NCBI RefSeq assembly: GCF_014635725.1
Contig: NZ_BMDJ01000007.1
Span: 124,001 to 188,000, forward strand
Direction of reading: 5' to 3'
Length of the DNA stretch: 64,000 nucleotides
DNA from: Pedobacter mendelii
Lineage (GTDB): Bacteria > Bacteroidota > Bacteroidia > Sphingobacteriales > Sphingobacteriaceae
The notes beneath the pieces were generated by a model. That model did not search any database and had not been told where the DNA came from. It was given only the letters and a program-made list of their open reading frames with translations. The translations under genes and the position numbers were made by a program. Positions 39,825-50,196 of the stretch are shown in pieces. Position 1 is the stretch's first letter; each line of letters begins with the position of its first letter.

Positions 39825-41453
39825 TTAGTTAATAGGTATGCTGAAGTAGAAACAAGAACCTTTGCCTGGTTCACTTTCTACCCATATTTTACCATTGTGT
39901 CTGCGTACAATTTCTGCACTAAGGTATAAACCAATTCCAAAACCTGATATGGTATGGTTGCTTTCTACTCTATAATACCTATCAAAAAGTTTTTCTAAAT
40001 CTTCTGCTTTAATTCCAATTCCACTATCCTTTATACAGCAGGTAATAGAATCGTCATTGCATTTGCAGTCAACATCAATATTTCCGCCACTTGGAGAATA
40101 TTTAACAGCATTGCTAATAAGATTCGAAATAACATTCCCAATCTTGTCTCTATCTGCATTAATTTGAATAGATTTATCAATGCCTAGGTTGATGTTATGA
40201 GAGCTTTGTAAAATCCCAGCATCATCCACTACTTCTCTGAAAAGTTCTTCCAAATCAAATGTTTTTTTATCAATCTGAAGTTTTCCAGATTCTAATCTGG
40301 AAACATTTAAAAAACCATTTATCATTACAGTCATTTTCTTGATTTGGTTGTAAGCTTTATCAAGTGCATTAGCTAAAAAATTATCTTCTAATTTTTTAGC
40401 ACGAAGTTGAAGAACCTGTACAAAACCATTTAGCGCAGTTAATGGTGTTTTCAACTCATGACTAACCATGCCTATAAAGTCATTCTTTCTGAGTTCATCA
40501 AGCTTTCTTTCTGTAATATCCATAAAAAGACCAAAATATTCACTTGGCTCCCCATTCTTTTTATTAAATACTTTTCCCGTTGCTTTTACCCATTTTATTA
40601 CGCCGGTTTGTATGTTTTTTATAGGGTATTCCGTATCATTAGATTCTTGGTTATCTATAGCTTTTTTCAATATTATCGATAGCGGGTTATGATATTCTGG
40701 TAGCATAGCCATCATTATATTTTCCATTTCCGGTTTTTCGCTAAACGGTATGCCTAATATATTTTTAACAAAATCAGACATCGTAACTTCCAAAGTTTCG
40801 AGATTTATACTCCACGTACCCATATTTGCAGTATCGATAGCCTGAAGTAATCTTTCTTCGCTATCTGATAAATCTTTTACACGATCTTCAACGCGAGTTT
40901 TGAGTTCACGGTTTAATGAGCTTAAATTTTCCCTGGCCTCATGCAATTCTTCGTTTGTTGCATTTAGTTCTTCATTATATGAAGCCAGTTCTTCGTTTAG
41001 TGCCTGCTCTCTTTCCAAAGCAACTTCTTTTTCAGCAGCTATTTTCAGTTGCTGATGATTAATTACCCTTTCTGTAACGTCTACAGCTGTGTGTAAAACA
41101 CAAAGTGTTTTTCCATTCTCGTTTTTAATAGCCCTGTATTCGAAATCAAAATAAAATGTTTTAAGCTCACCGTTAATAATTAAATCTGCAGCGGTATCTT
41201 TTCCGGAAATTACAAGGCCTTCGATCCAGACTTTTTTGAACATATCTATAAAAGGCTGACCTTTTAATTCCGGCAAGGCATTTTCTAATGATTTACCAAT
41301 AACGCTTCTGCTTTTCCCCCAGATTCTTAGCATTGCATCATTAGCCATTTGTATTACCGCATCTTCTCCAATATGAATTGCTGTTGCAGTTGGCGTAATG
41401 TTAAATATATCTAATAGCTGCTCCGAACTTAATAACAGGGAATCTGAACTCAT
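39825..41453 (-). CDS. Soluble PAS-domain sensor histidine kinase
   Basis: The 542-residue protein has no membrane helix. It has PAS 1 (about 10-130), a coiled coil (about 135-200, EREQALNEELASYNEELNATNEELHEARENL), PAS 2 (about 200-320), the HisKA dimerisation domain with phospho-acceptor His in MVSHELKTPLTALNG and the HATPase domain (N box GNVISNLISNAVKYSP, G1 DSGIGI, G2 GFGIGLYLS). It signals in the cytoplasm, perhaps to redox or ligand state. No response regulator is adjacent; the NtrC-type regulator at 43825 is 4 kb away on the same strand. Confidence 0.93.
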   Translation of the reverse strand: MSSDSLLLSSEQLLDIFNITPTATAIHIGEDAVIQMANDAMLRIWGKSRSVIGKSLENALPELKGQPFIDMFKKVWIEGLVISGKDTAADLIINGELKTFYFDFEYRAIKNENGKTLCVLHTAVDVTERVINHQQLKIAAEKEVALEREQALNEELASYNEELNATNEELHEARENLSSLNRELKTRVEDRVKDLSDSEERLLQAIDTANMGTWSINLETLEVTMSDFVKNILGIPFSEKPEMENIMMAMLPEYHNPLSIILKKAIDNQESNDTEYPIKNIQTGVIKWVKATGKVFNKKNGEPSEYFGLFMDITERKLDELRKNDFIGMVSHELKTPLTALNGFVQVLQLRAKKLEDNFLANALDKAYNQIKKMTVMINGFLNVSRLESGKLQIDKKTFDLEELFREVVDDAGILQSSHNINLGIDKSIQINADRDKIGNVISNLISNAVKYSPSGGNIDVDCKCNDDSITCCIKDSGIGIKAEDLEKLFDRYYRVESNHTISGFGIGLYLSAEIVRRHNGKIWVESEPGKGSCFYFSIPIN

Positions 41454-41716
41454 AAAATAATGATGTACTTAATATCAAAAATTTAAATATTTGATAGTAA
41501 CAAGAACTTTATAAAATATGTTTGAAATTTAACCGACTAAATAGCGATGAAATTGGATTTTATTTAGAAGCTATTATTTTATTTGTTATTTATGTTAATT
41601 GTCGCGTGGATTATATAGAAAAATATAATATAATATTCTACAAAATCCCGTTGATAAGGAAGAGTTCCTAATCAATTTATAATTTCTTAATTAAAAAATT
41701 CTTGTATAAAGGCTAA

Positions 41717-41873
41717 GAGTCTGTTTAAAATTTATCTAATAATTTGTTTATGCTTCTTTTCGGCTGCAACATCATTAAATATTTCGAGATAGGCTGGCTA
41801 TCTCTGCAACATTTGCCTTGTTTCGCTCAAAAAAAGCGATAAACATTTTCACAATATAAATTTAAACAGGTTC
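41717..41873. mobile_element. MITE copy A (IS5-like ends), 157 bp
   Basis: Inverted repeat ends GAGTCTGTTTAAA and TTTAAACAGGTTC. 3-bp duplication TAA at 41714-41716 and 41874-41876. No ORF. A copy in the opposite orientation, about 90% identical, is at 50860-51017. Confidence 0.85.
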
Positions 41874-41905
41874 TAAGACTAATTATATTTTAAAAAAGTT
41901 ATTTA

Positions 41906-43486
41906 CTAAAATTTGCCTTGCTGATTTAGCAAGCTAAAGTATTTATCTAAATTTACACCAAGCGATTTTTCAAAAGAAGCTTTAAAGTCTGTAGGTGTTG
42001 GGTGTTTGTTTTTCCACTCTGAAAAATATGCCTGAAATGCTTTGTCAAATTTTTCCTGACCAATTTCTGATTCCAGAATATAGAGCCAAAGAGCGGTTTT
42101 AGCGTAAGAAATTAGACCGTATTCTTCTGAGGTTTTAAAGTCGGCTGCAGGTGTTTCTATGGCCGATTGCATTGGTACATTCGATAATGCACCATATATA
42201 CTTGCAAGAAATTTATCAGTTGGTAACTCCTTAATTTTTTCGGGAATAGCATCACCAAAGATAGAGTTCGATTTGTATTTTTCTGCTTCATATCTAAACT
42301 GGTAAAAGGTGTTAAAGCCTTCATCCTGCCAGGTATGCATTCGCTCGTTACTACCAAGCATACTCATAAACCAGTTATGGCCAACTTCATGCGTAATCAC
42401 ACCATCAAGGGTTTCTTTCTTTGCATCAGGACTTGTTATAAGCGTTATTGTTGGATATTCCATGCCGCCGCTTGCGTTATTTTTTGGTCCCTCAATGGCT
42501 TGTACAACGGGATATTCATATTCTCCAATCCATTTACTGTAGTGTTTTGTTGCGTCTTTTATGTAATCAATACTATTTACCCAGAGTGTATTTTTCTTAT
42601 TGTGGTAGTAACTGAAAGCATCAACAACTTTTCCAGATGCAAGTTTTACAGTATCATATTGAATAACTAAATCTTTATCGGCAAACCAAGCAAAATCAGG
42701 AACGTTACTAACAGAATAAGTTAAAGTTTTAGTGCCAGATTTACTTTTTGGATTATATAATTCAGGCTTATCATTTCTGGTTGATGCATTTTTTGCGCCA
42801 ATTCGTTTATAGTCTGCCAGTTCATCGGCATTTTGCATTACACCTGTTGCGCCAACAACATAAGTAGATGGTAAAGTGATATTCACTTTGTAATTGGCAT
42901 ACTCGCTATAAAATTCACCCATATCTAAATAGGGAAATTCATGCCAGCCATCTTTATCAAAAACTGCAGGTTTCGGGTACCATTGCGTTACCATAAATTC
43001 TGTTTCAGCATAACCCGAACGCGAAAAATAGCTTGGTAATTTCACATTAAAATCAGTTGTAATGTTTATAGAATCGCCAGGTTTTAAAGTTGATGGAAGT
43101 ACTACTTTGATTATATCTATGAATTGTGGATTAGGGTGAGCTTCGGTTTTTGCCACTTGTCCGTTTACTTTGAAGTTTAAGCCATAAATACTTCCGTAAG
43201 TTACATTTTTTAGTTTTTCCTTACGGGAAGTATCACTGTTTATCTGTTTGAAAAGTGCAGTTGATTCGTTTTTATAGGCATTTGGCCAGATGTGAAACCA
43301 AATAAAATCAAGTGCCGTATTAGAATTGTTTTTGTAACTAATGGTTTCAAAACCTTTTAAAGATTTCTCTTTATCGTTTAAAGTAACATCAATACTGTAG
43401 TTTAAATTTTGTTGAAAATAATTTTGCTGAGCAAATAAGGTAAGCGTAAAAAATGATAATAAAGCCGTTAGAAAAGTTTTCTGCAT
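41906..43486 (-). CDS. M1-family zinc aminopeptidase
   Basis: The 526-residue secreted protein (signal MQKTFLTALLSFFTLTLFAQ) carries the gluzincin motif HEVGHNWFMSMLGSNERMHTWQDEG: HExxH at about residue 363 and the third zinc ligand Glu 18 residues later in DEG. The preceding SGGMEYPTI is the exopeptidase motif (GxMEN equivalent). The N-terminal part is the beta-saddle domain. It lacks the C-terminal ERAP1-like domain of full aminopeptidase N, as do many Bacteroidetes members. It lies beside MITE copy A. Confidence 0.9.
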   Translation of the reverse strand: MQKTFLTALLSFFTLTLFAQQNYFQQNLNYSIDVTLNDKEKSLKGFETISYKNNSNTALDFIWFHIWPNAYKNESTALFKQINSDTSRKEKLKNVTYGSIYGLNFKVNGQVAKTEAHPNPQFIDIIKVVLPSTLKPGDSINITTDFNVKLPSYFSRSGYAETEFMVTQWYPKPAVFDKDGWHEFPYLDMGEFYSEYANYKVNITLPSTYVVGATGVMQNADELADYKRIGAKNASTRNDKPELYNPKSKSGTKTLTYSVSNVPDFAWFADKDLVIQYDTVKLASGKVVDAFSYYHNKKNTLWVNSIDYIKDATKHYSKWIGEYEYPVVQAIEGPKNNASGGMEYPTITLITSPDAKKETLDGVITHEVGHNWFMSMLGSNERMHTWQDEGFNTFYQFRYEAEKYKSNSIFGDAIPEKIKELPTDKFLASIYGALSNVPMQSAIETPAADFKTSEEYGLISYAKTALWLYILESEIGQEKFDKAFQAYFSEWKNKHPTPTDFKASFEKSLGVNLDKYFSLLNQQGKF

Positions 43487-43631
43487 GTTAAATTTTTTCG
43501 AAAGATAATAAATTGTACTAAAAATGAAAGCTTTTGATGTAATGGAAATACTGTTGCTAATCTCTTTGAAAGTTTTTAAGTTTTAATCCTGGATCAATCA
43601 GCAATTTATTAATTTCTATACAACTGAATAT

Positions 43632-43806
43632 TTAGATTATGACTTTGGTGCAAAAGTAGGAATATTCAGGTAAAGAAAAATCAACCATCTCTATATCCAG
43701 ATACATGATTTTAAGCTTCTCGCATTCTTCGATAGGGAGTTGAACTGCAGTTACTTGCCCATTCTGGCTTGATAAATATGAATGCACACATAACAAACTT
43801 AGTGAA
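43632..43806 (-). pseudogene. Possible remnant ORF (antitoxin-like ending)
   Basis: A minus-strand frame without a good start contains QNGQVTAVQLPIEECEKLK and ends ...SYFCTKVII. The pattern looks coding and recalls small antitoxin-type N-termini, but I cannot assign it and no complete gene can be drawn. The remaining 43487-43824 gap shows nothing else. Confidence 0.25.
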
Positions 43807-43824
43807 TATTTTTCAATACCGATT

Positions 43825-45162
43825 TTAAATTTCCTTAATTTGATATTCTTCTATTTTACGGTAAAGCGTTGTAAGCCCGATTCCTAATAATCTGGAGGTT
43901 TCGGTTTTATTTCCTTTGGTGTGGAATAAAACCTTTTGAATGTGTTGTTTTTCTACGTGTTGTAAATTATAATCATTTTCTATCGGTTCAAATTCAAAAA
44001 ACTCTGGTGGTAAGGCGGTTGTATTTAAAGTTTGTCCATCAGATAAAATTACAAGTCTTTCAATTACATTTTTTAATTCTCTGATATTTCCTTTCCAGTT
44101 ATGCTCACTAAGAATGGATAGAAGTTTATCGTCCATTTTAATTCCGGTCTTATTCACCTTGCCCGAAAATTCTTTAAGATAATGATCAGCAAGTGCTTCA
44201 ATATCACCTTTACGTTCTCGAAGCGGAGGCAAAGTAATACTGAAAACTGAAAGTCGGTAATACAAATCAGAACGAAACTTGCCCGAGGCTGCATCAGCTT
44301 TTAAATCTTTATTGGTTGCTGCTAAAATGCGAACGTTTACTTGTTGAGTAAGTGTATCTCCAACTTTTATAAAACTTTGGTTCTCTAAAACCCTTAAAAG
44401 TTTGGCCTGTAAATCGAGGTTCATCTCGCCGATTTCATCTAAAAACAAAGTGCCACCATTAGCCTCTTCAAGTAAACCTTTTTTATCTTTATTTGCACCC
44501 GTAAATGCGCCTGCTTTATAACCGAAAAGCTCGCTCTCTAATAATTCAGGGCTAAAACCGCTGCAGTTTAACGCCACAAAAGGTTTTAAAGCTCTTGGGC
44601 TATCATAATGAATTGATTGTGCAAAAACTTCTTTTCCTGTGCCTGTTTCGCCCAAAAGCAAAACAGTTGTATCTGTCTGGCTAACTCTTTTAGCCAATTC
44701 TATTGCTTCTTTTAAAGCTTTTGACTGGCCAATTATTATATTGAAACTATGCTTTCTGGTAATCTTATTTTCTAATTCGAAAACTCTTTGTTGCAGGGTT
44801 GATTTCTCCATCGCTTTATAAAGCAGAGGAATAATTTTATCATTATCATCACCTTTAACCAGGTAATCAAAAGCACCATTTTTAATCGCCAGAACGCCAT
44901 CAGCAATAGTTCCGTACGCGGTAAGGTTTATAATTTCTACGAAAGGTTTAATCGCTTTAATATCTTTAACTAAGGCAACGCCATTTACGTCAGGCAATTT
45001 AACATCGCTGATAACGAGATTTACATCGTTTGTTTTAAGCATTTTAATGCCTTCCTTTCCTGTATCTGCCTGCAGGGTTTTAAAGCCTTCAAGTTCGATA
45101 ATACGAGAAAGTAAACTGCAAATTTTCTTTTCATCATCAATGATGAGGACAATTCCATTCAT
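43825..45162 (-). CDS. Sigma-54-dependent response regulator (NtrC family)
   Basis: The 445-residue protein has a receiver domain (about 1-120; phospho-acceptor Asp in [10 protein letters not shown]), an AAA+ sigma-54 activation domain (about 140-370; Walker [15 protein letters not shown] loop in [20 protein letters not shown], Walker [10 protein letters not shown]) and a C-terminal Fis-type helix-turn-helix ([17 protein letters not shown]). It would activate sigma-54 promoters when phosphorylated. No histidine kinase is adjacent. It is divergent from the PIG-L operon. Confidence 0.95.
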   Translation of the reverse strand: MNGIVLIIDDEKKICSLLSRIIELEGFKTLQADTGKEGIKMLKTNDVNLVISDVKLPDVNGVALVKDIKAIKPFVEIINLTAYGTIADGVLAIKNGAFDYLVKGDDNDKIIPLLYKAMEKSTLQQRVFELENKITRKHSFNIIIGQSKALKEAIELAKRVSQTDTTVLLLGETGTGKEVFAQSIHYDSPRALKPFVALNCSGFSPELLESELFGYKAGAFTGANKDKKGLLEEANGGTLFLDEIGEMNLDLQAKLLRVLENQSFIKVGDTLTQQVNVRILAATNKDLKADAASGKFRSDLYYRLSVFSITLPPLRERKGDIEALADHYLKEFSGKVNKTGIKMDDKLLSILSEHNWKGNIRELKNVIERLVILSDGQTLNTTALPPEFFEFEPIENDYNLQHVEKQHIQKVLFHTKGNKTETSRLLGIGLTTLYRKIEEYQIKEI

Positions 45163-45294
45163 AGGTTGAATTTATGAGGCAATATTAAGGATAAAACAGG
45201 AATTTGCCTCGATAATAATTTGTACCTTTTTCGTTTCCTGCACTTTAAAATAAAACCATTTTTAGCATCTTTGAAACAACACAAAGCAAACTCT

Positions 45295-47802
45295 ATGTTT
45301 AAGCCAATAACCATAACATTTTTTTTAGTTTTTTTTGCGATTTTTTGCTCGGCCCAACAGGTTCGTCCATCAAAATCTTCAGAAATTTACCGAGAACTGA
45401 AAACCCTGAAACATATTCCAAAAGTTTTATACCTTGCTGCACATCCTGATGATGAAAATACGGGTTTATTATCTTGGCTAATTAATGATCAGAATGTAGA
45501 AACAGCTTATTTATCATTAACCAGGGGCGATGGCGGTCAAAATCTTTTAGGAACTGAGCAAGGTGCTGCTTTAGGTTTAATTAGAACGCATGAACTTTTA
45601 GAAGCCAGAAAGCTCGATGGTGCTCAGCAATTTTTTACAAGAGCGATTGACTTTGGCTTCTCTAAAAATACAAAAGATACTTTTAAACAATGGGATGCAG
45701 ACAGCATTACTGCAGATGTGGTATGGGTTATCCGTAAATTCCGTCCTGATGTAATTATTTGTCGGTTTCCACCAACGTCTGCAGCTGGCCATGGTCAGCA
45801 TGCGGCATCGGCAGTAGTTGCAGAAAAAGCTTTCAAAGCAGCTGCCGATAAAAATATGTTTCCCAATCAGTTAAAATATGTAAGCGTTTGGCAACCAACA
45901 AGATTATTGTGGAATACCTTCCGCTTTGGCAGTGTAAATACAACGGCAGAAAATCAGTTTAAAGTTACAGTCGGCCAATATGATGCACAACTAGGAATGG
46001 GTTATGGCGAACTGGCCGGTTTAAGCAGAAGCTTACACAAAAGTCAGGGTGCAGGAACACAGTCTGTTGCAGGTATAAGGAACGAATATTTTACTCATGT
46101 GTTGGGTGAACAGGCTAAAACATCACTCTTTGATGGCATTACTAAAACGTGGGTAGCAAAAGGAAATGCAGACATTGATCAATCATTAGATAAAATCATT
46201 TCAGCATTTAATTTTAACAAACCCGAATTAAGTTTAACCGCTCTACTTGCCTTGAGGAAAAAAGTATTGGTTTTGAAAGATCAGCACTTAAAAAAGGATA
46301 AGCTTTTTGCATTAGATAACATCATTTTAAGCTGTTCTGGATTTATGGGCGAAATGGTAACCAATCAGGCAGAAGCTGTTGCAGGAGATAATTATAATTT
46401 TAGGCTAAACCTAATTTCAAGAGCTACGAATTCTGTTGTTTTAGAAAATGTGAAATGGTTAAATCAGTCAGAAACTTTCAATAGAAAGCTATCAGGAGAT
46501 TCGTTAATCACGATAGAACATAAACTGCAAATCCCAAACGATGCAGCTTTAACAGAACCTTATTGGATGGCCAAACCGCCAAAAAATGAAGCAACATTTT
46601 CGGTTGCCAATGATACATTAATTGGTTTGCCCGAAGCAGAATCGCCTTTAAATGTTTTACTATCTTTAAAGATCGGAGATGAAAAAATTCAGGTTAAACT
46701 GCCTTTATCTTATAAAAAATTAGATCCCGTACGCGGCGATGTTGTAGAGGCTTTGCGCATTGTTCCGGCTTTAGAATTAAAATTTACCCAACCCATTTAT
46801 ATAATAAAAGAAAACGAAGATTTGCGTGTAAGTTTAAGCTTTAAAGTGAACACAAATAAGAAGTTTGATAACGGCAAAATAAACCTAATGTATAATGGAG
46901 AGCGTTTAGGTGGTGCAGATTTTACGAATATAAATGTGAAAGAGATCACCATTGATTATCCTATACCAAAAGCAAAACTTGAGGCTATAAATTCGAACCG
47001 ATTGCAATTATATGCTAGTTATGTTATTGATGGAATAACCTATAATAAAAAACAAGTGTTAATTCAGTATCCACATTTACCTTCCTTACAATATTTTGCA
47101 TCTGCAACGGCAATCATTATTAAAAATGATATTCAGGTTAGGGCAAAAAAGGTTGGTTATATTCAGGGTGCAGGCGATTTCATTCCCGAATTTTTACGTA
47201 TTGCAGGCATTCAGGTTGATGTTTTAAAAGATGAAGATTTTTATGGATATGTTGATGAATCTGGTGTAAATGGTGGTTCGAATAAGCTTTCTCAATATGA
47301 TGCAATTGTGCTGGGTGTTCGAGCAAATAATACCGAGAAAAAACTCGGTAGATGGATGCCTTTTTTATGGTCGTATGTTAGAGCTGGTGGTAACTTGGTT
47401 ATGCAATACAATACTAATCAAGATGTAACGGTTGATAAATTGGGTATATATCCATTCAGCATAGCAAACAGAAGGGTTACTGAAGAAAATTCGGAAGTGA
47501 AATTCTTAAAACCAAATCATAAATTACTAAACTTTCCGAACAAAATCACACCAGATGATTTTAAAGGATGGGTACAAGAACGTGGTGCCTATTTTCCTGA
47601 TAAATGGGACGCAGAATATGAACCGCTTTTTGAAATGAATGATACTGATGAGGAACCTTTGCAAGGATCTACATTATACGCAAAATATGGTAAAGGGAAT
47701 TTTATTTATACGCCTTTAGCTTTTTTCAGGCAGTTGCCAGCAGGTAATGTTGGAGCAGCAAAATTGTTTTTTAACTTCTTGTCGGCACAGCAAAATAAAT
47801 GA
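45295..47802 (+). CDS. Large secreted PIG-L family (LmbE-like) deacetylase
   Basis: The 835-residue protein from ATG 45295 has a signal peptide (ITITFFLVFFAIFCSAQQ) and then the PIG-L N-acetylglucosaminyl deacetylase domain with AHPDDE (about 49-54), RGDGGQN and HGQHAASAVVA (zinc-binding residues). About 500 residues of unassigned C-terminal domain follow. The TTG-initiated longer frame from 45220 is unlikely. The ATGA overlap with the next ORF indicates coupled translation. It may remove acetyl groups from an extracellular sugar. Confidence 0.88.
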   Translation: MFKPITITFFLVFFAIFCSAQQVRPSKSSEIYRELKTLKHIPKVLYLAAHPDDENTGLLSWLINDQNVETAYLSLTRGDGGQNLLGTEQGAALGLIRTHELLEARKLDGAQQFFTRAIDFGFSKNTKDTFKQWDADSITADVVWVIRKFRPDVIICRFPPTSAAGHGQHAASAVVAEKAFKAAADKNMFPNQLKYVSVWQPTRLLWNTFRFGSVNTTAENQFKVTVGQYDAQLGMGYGELAGLSRSLHKSQGAGTQSVAGIRNEYFTHVLGEQAKTSLFDGITKTWVAKGNADIDQSLDKIISAFNFNKPELSLTALLALRKKVLVLKDQHLKKDKLFALDNIILSCSGFMGEMVTNQAEAVAGDNYNFRLNLISRATNSVVLENVKWLNQSETFNRKLSGDSLITIEHKLQIPNDAALTEPYWMAKPPKNEATFSVANDTLIGLPEAESPLNVLLSLKIGDEKIQVKLPLSYKKLDPVRGDVVEALRIVPALELKFTQPIYIIKENEDLRVSLSFKVNTNKKFDNGKINLMYNGERLGGADFTNINVKEITIDYPIPKAKLEAINSNRLQLYASYVIDGITYNKKQVLIQYPHLPSLQYFASATAIIIKNDIQVRAKKVGYIQGAGDFIPEFLRIAGIQVDVLKDEDFYGYVDESGVNGGSNKLSQYDAIVLGVRANNTEKKLGRWMPFLWSYVRAGGNLVMQYNTNQDVTVDKLGIYPFSIANRRVTEENSEVKFLKPNHKLLNFPNKITPDDFKGWVQERGAYFPDKWDAEYEPLFEMNDTDEEPLQGSTLYAKYGKGNFIYTPLAFFRQLPAGNVGAAKLFFNFLSAQQNK

Positions 47803-47903
47803 AAAACCAACTTAAAAACTGGAATACATGGTATATATTATTGGCACTGGCATTAATATTTCAAATCGTATTTTATTATTTGTTTACTAAATTCTGGGCA
47901 TGA
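47799..47903 (+). CDS. 34-residue single-helix membrane peptide, coupled on both sides
   Basis: The ORF starts in the ATGA of the PIG-L stop and ends in TGA that overlaps the ATG of the symporter gene, so both junctions are 4-base ATGA overlaps. The peptide has a short polar/aromatic start (MKNQLKNWNTWY) and one membrane helix (ILLALALIFQIVFYYLF). Such coupling suggests a translated small subunit. The family is unknown to me. It is too short for most gene callers. Confidence 0.75.
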   Translation: MKNQLKNWNTWYILLALALIFQIVFYYLFTKFWA

Positions 47904-49591
47904 GTAATATCGATTGGATGGTGCTCATTTTTACGCTTGTTGCCGTTGTGGTGTACGGTGTTTTTATTGGCCGCGGACAAAAAAGTAACGAGTCTTATTT
48001 AAAAGCAGATAATAAAATGCCCTGGTACATTGTGCTTTTGGGTATTATGGCCACTCAGGCCAGTGCAATTACTTTTCTTTCAGCGCCCGGACAAGCTTAT
48101 ACTGACGGCATGCGCTTCGTTCAGTATTATTTCGGTTTGCCATTAGCGATGATTGTGATTTGTATTACTTTCATCCCCATTTTTCAACGACTAAATGTTT
48201 ACACGGCTTACGAGTATCTTGAAAATCGTTTCGATAAAAAAACAAGAGTTTTGACTTCCTTACTTTTTCTGTTTTCCAGGGGATTATCAACCGGAATAAG
48301 CATTTATGCACCTAGTATAATTCTTTCAAGTGTTTTAAACTGGAATATTTACTTAACCAACGTACTAACCGGTGGAATACTTTTAATTTACACCTACATA
48401 GGTGGTGCAAAAGCGATTGCACATACTCAAAAGCTTCAATTCTTGATTATTTTAGGAACCATGGCTTTTGCTGGTTATTTACTTGTTCAAAATATGCCAA
48501 ATGGTATTGGTTTTAAAGATGCACTCTATCTAGCAGGGAAATCAGGCAAGTTAAATGTAATTACGACAGAATTTGATTGGAAAGATAAATATAACATTTG
48601 GAGTGGTTTAATTGGTGGGTTTTTCCTTGCACTTTCTTATTTCGGTACCGATCAAAGTCAGGTTGGACGATACATCACTGCAAAAGATAATACGAATGCT
48701 AAAATGGGTTTACTTTTAAACGGATTGGTTAAAATCCCTATGCAATTTGCAATATTATTAATTGGCGCTCTGTTGTTTGCTTTCTTCTCGCTAAAACCCG
48801 CACCAATATATTTTAACGAGCGTTCTTATCAATATTTAAAAGAAACAAAACCCGAACAAGCTGCAGTTTTTGAAAAAGAGCATCAAGCTTTGCAACAGAA
48901 ATTTAATGCAGAATCAAAAGAAATTCTAAAGCTGAAAAAAAGCCACTCTACTGCTTTGGTTAATACAATTGAAGATTTCAAAACTACTCAATCAAAAGTT
49001 AAAGATTTGCATGTCAGGGTAGAAGAAGCGATTAATAGTTCAAATTATAACGCCGAGAAAACCGATACGAATTACATCTTCCTTTATTTTGTGAAAAATA
49101 CATTGCCTGTTGGGATGATTGGTTTGCTTTTCGCAGTGATTTTTCTGGCAAGTTGGGGTTCTATCTCAGCTGCATTAAATTCATTAGCCGCCTGCTCACT
49201 AAAAGATGTTCACCTAATATTTAACAAAAATTTGCCGGATGATAAAACAGAATTAAGATACAGCAGATTACACACTTTAGCCTGGGGGATTTTTTCTATT
49301 GGGGTTGCTATGTTTGCTACGCAAATGGGTTCTTTAATTGAAGCTGTAAATGTTTTGGGTTCACTTTTTTATGGTCCCATTTTAGGGATTTTCCTGGTGG
49401 CTTTCTACTACAAAAAAATAAATGGACCAATCGTATTTATTTCTGCAATACTATCAGAAATTGCAGTTATTGCCGTTTATAAATTCGACATCGTATCATT
49501 TCTTTGGCTTAATGTTATAGGAGCTGCTGCGGTAATCATATTTTCGGCTTTTGGCTTATTGTTTTATCAGCCTAAAGCAGTAAATTCGTAA
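47900..49591 (+). CDS. Sodium:solute symporter (SSS family)
   Basis: The 563-residue transporter has about 13 membrane helices; SAPGQAYTDG near residue 62 and GISIYAPSIIL are typical of SSS proteins, and LSYFGTDQSQVGRYI (about 245-260) is a strong family signature. Unusually, residues 303-391 form a soluble, Lys/Glu-rich, largely coiled-coil insert between two helices. The substrate is unknown; it may import the product of the PIG-L enzyme upstream. Coupled to the 34-residue peptide and followed by a DUF2911 gene. Confidence 0.9.
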   Translation: MSNIDWMVLIFTLVAVVVYGVFIGRGQKSNESYLKADNKMPWYIVLLGIMATQASAITFLSAPGQAYTDGMRFVQYYFGLPLAMIVICITFIPIFQRLNVYTAYEYLENRFDKKTRVLTSLLFLFSRGLSTGISIYAPSIILSSVLNWNIYLTNVLTGGILLIYTYIGGAKAIAHTQKLQFLIILGTMAFAGYLLVQNMPNGIGFKDALYLAGKSGKLNVITTEFDWKDKYNIWSGLIGGFFLALSYFGTDQSQVGRYITAKDNTNAKMGLLLNGLVKIPMQFAILLIGALLFAFFSLKPAPIYFNERSYQYLKETKPEQAAVFEKEHQALQQKFNAESKEILKLKKSHSTALVNTIEDFKTTQSKVKDLHVRVEEAINSSNYNAEKTDTNYIFLYFVKNTLPVGMIGLLFAVIFLASWGSISAALNSLAACSLKDVHLIFNKNLPDDKTELRYSRLHTLAWGIFSIGVAMFATQMGSLIEAVNVLGSLFYGPILGIFLVAFYYKKINGPIVFISAILSEIAVIAVYKFDIVSFLWLNVIGAAAVIIFSAFGLLFYQPKAVNS

Positions 49592-49624
49592 AATAAAAAC
49601 AACAACCCAGATAAAAATAATACT

Positions 49625-50143
49625 ATGAAAACGATGATTAAATCTGTTACCTTGCTTTTAACGGCAATAACAATTTCAGTAAGTGCATTCGCTCAGGAAG
49701 CAAAAAAACCTGCAAGTCCGGCAGCAACGGCAACAGGTAAAGTTAAAGAAGCAACAATTACCATTGCTTATAGCAGCCCATCAGTAAAAGGGCGCAAAAT
49801 TTGGGGTGGTTTAGAGGCTTATGATAAAGTTTGGCGTGCCGGTGCAAATGATGCGACAACTTTTGAAACCGATAAAGATATTATGGTTCAGGGTAAAGCC
49901 TTGCCAGCAGGTAAATACAGTTTCTTTTTAATCCCTAAAGAAAGTGGCACCTGGACAGCAATTTTTAATAAAGAACCTAAACAATGGGGTGCATATAAAT
50001 ATGAAGAAGCTAAGGATGCTTTACGTGTTGATGTTAAAGTGAAACCATTAAAAGCAACTCAGGAAACATTAGTTTATAAAGTTAATAAGGCTGGTTTTAC
50101 AATGGATTGGGATAAAATTTCTGTTCCTGTAGCTATAAAATAA
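49625..50143 (+). CDS. DUF2911 secreted protein
   Basis: The 172-residue protein has a signal peptide ([18 protein letters not shown]) and the DUF2911 domain ([59 protein letters not shown]). The domain is common in Bacteroidetes and of unknown function. It is the last gene of the PIG-L/SSS operon, with a terminator at 50164-50196. Confidence 0.9.
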   Translation: MKTMIKSVTLLLTAITISVSAFAQEAKKPASPAATATGKVKEATITIAYSSPSVKGRKIWGGLEAYDKVWRAGANDATTFETDKDIMVQGKALPAGKYSFFLIPKESGTWTAIFNKEPKQWGAYKYEEAKDALRVDVKVKPLKATQETLVYKVNKAGFTMDWDKISVPVAIK

Positions 50144-50163
50144 CTTCATTAATCTGAAAAACT

Positions 50164-50196
50164 AAAAGTCCCGATTTTCCCTCGGGACTTTTTTTA
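50164..50196 (+). terminator. Terminator after the DUF2911 gene
   Basis: AAAAGTCCCGA (50164-50174) pairs with TCGGGACTTTT (50182-50192), followed by T residues. Confidence 0.9.
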
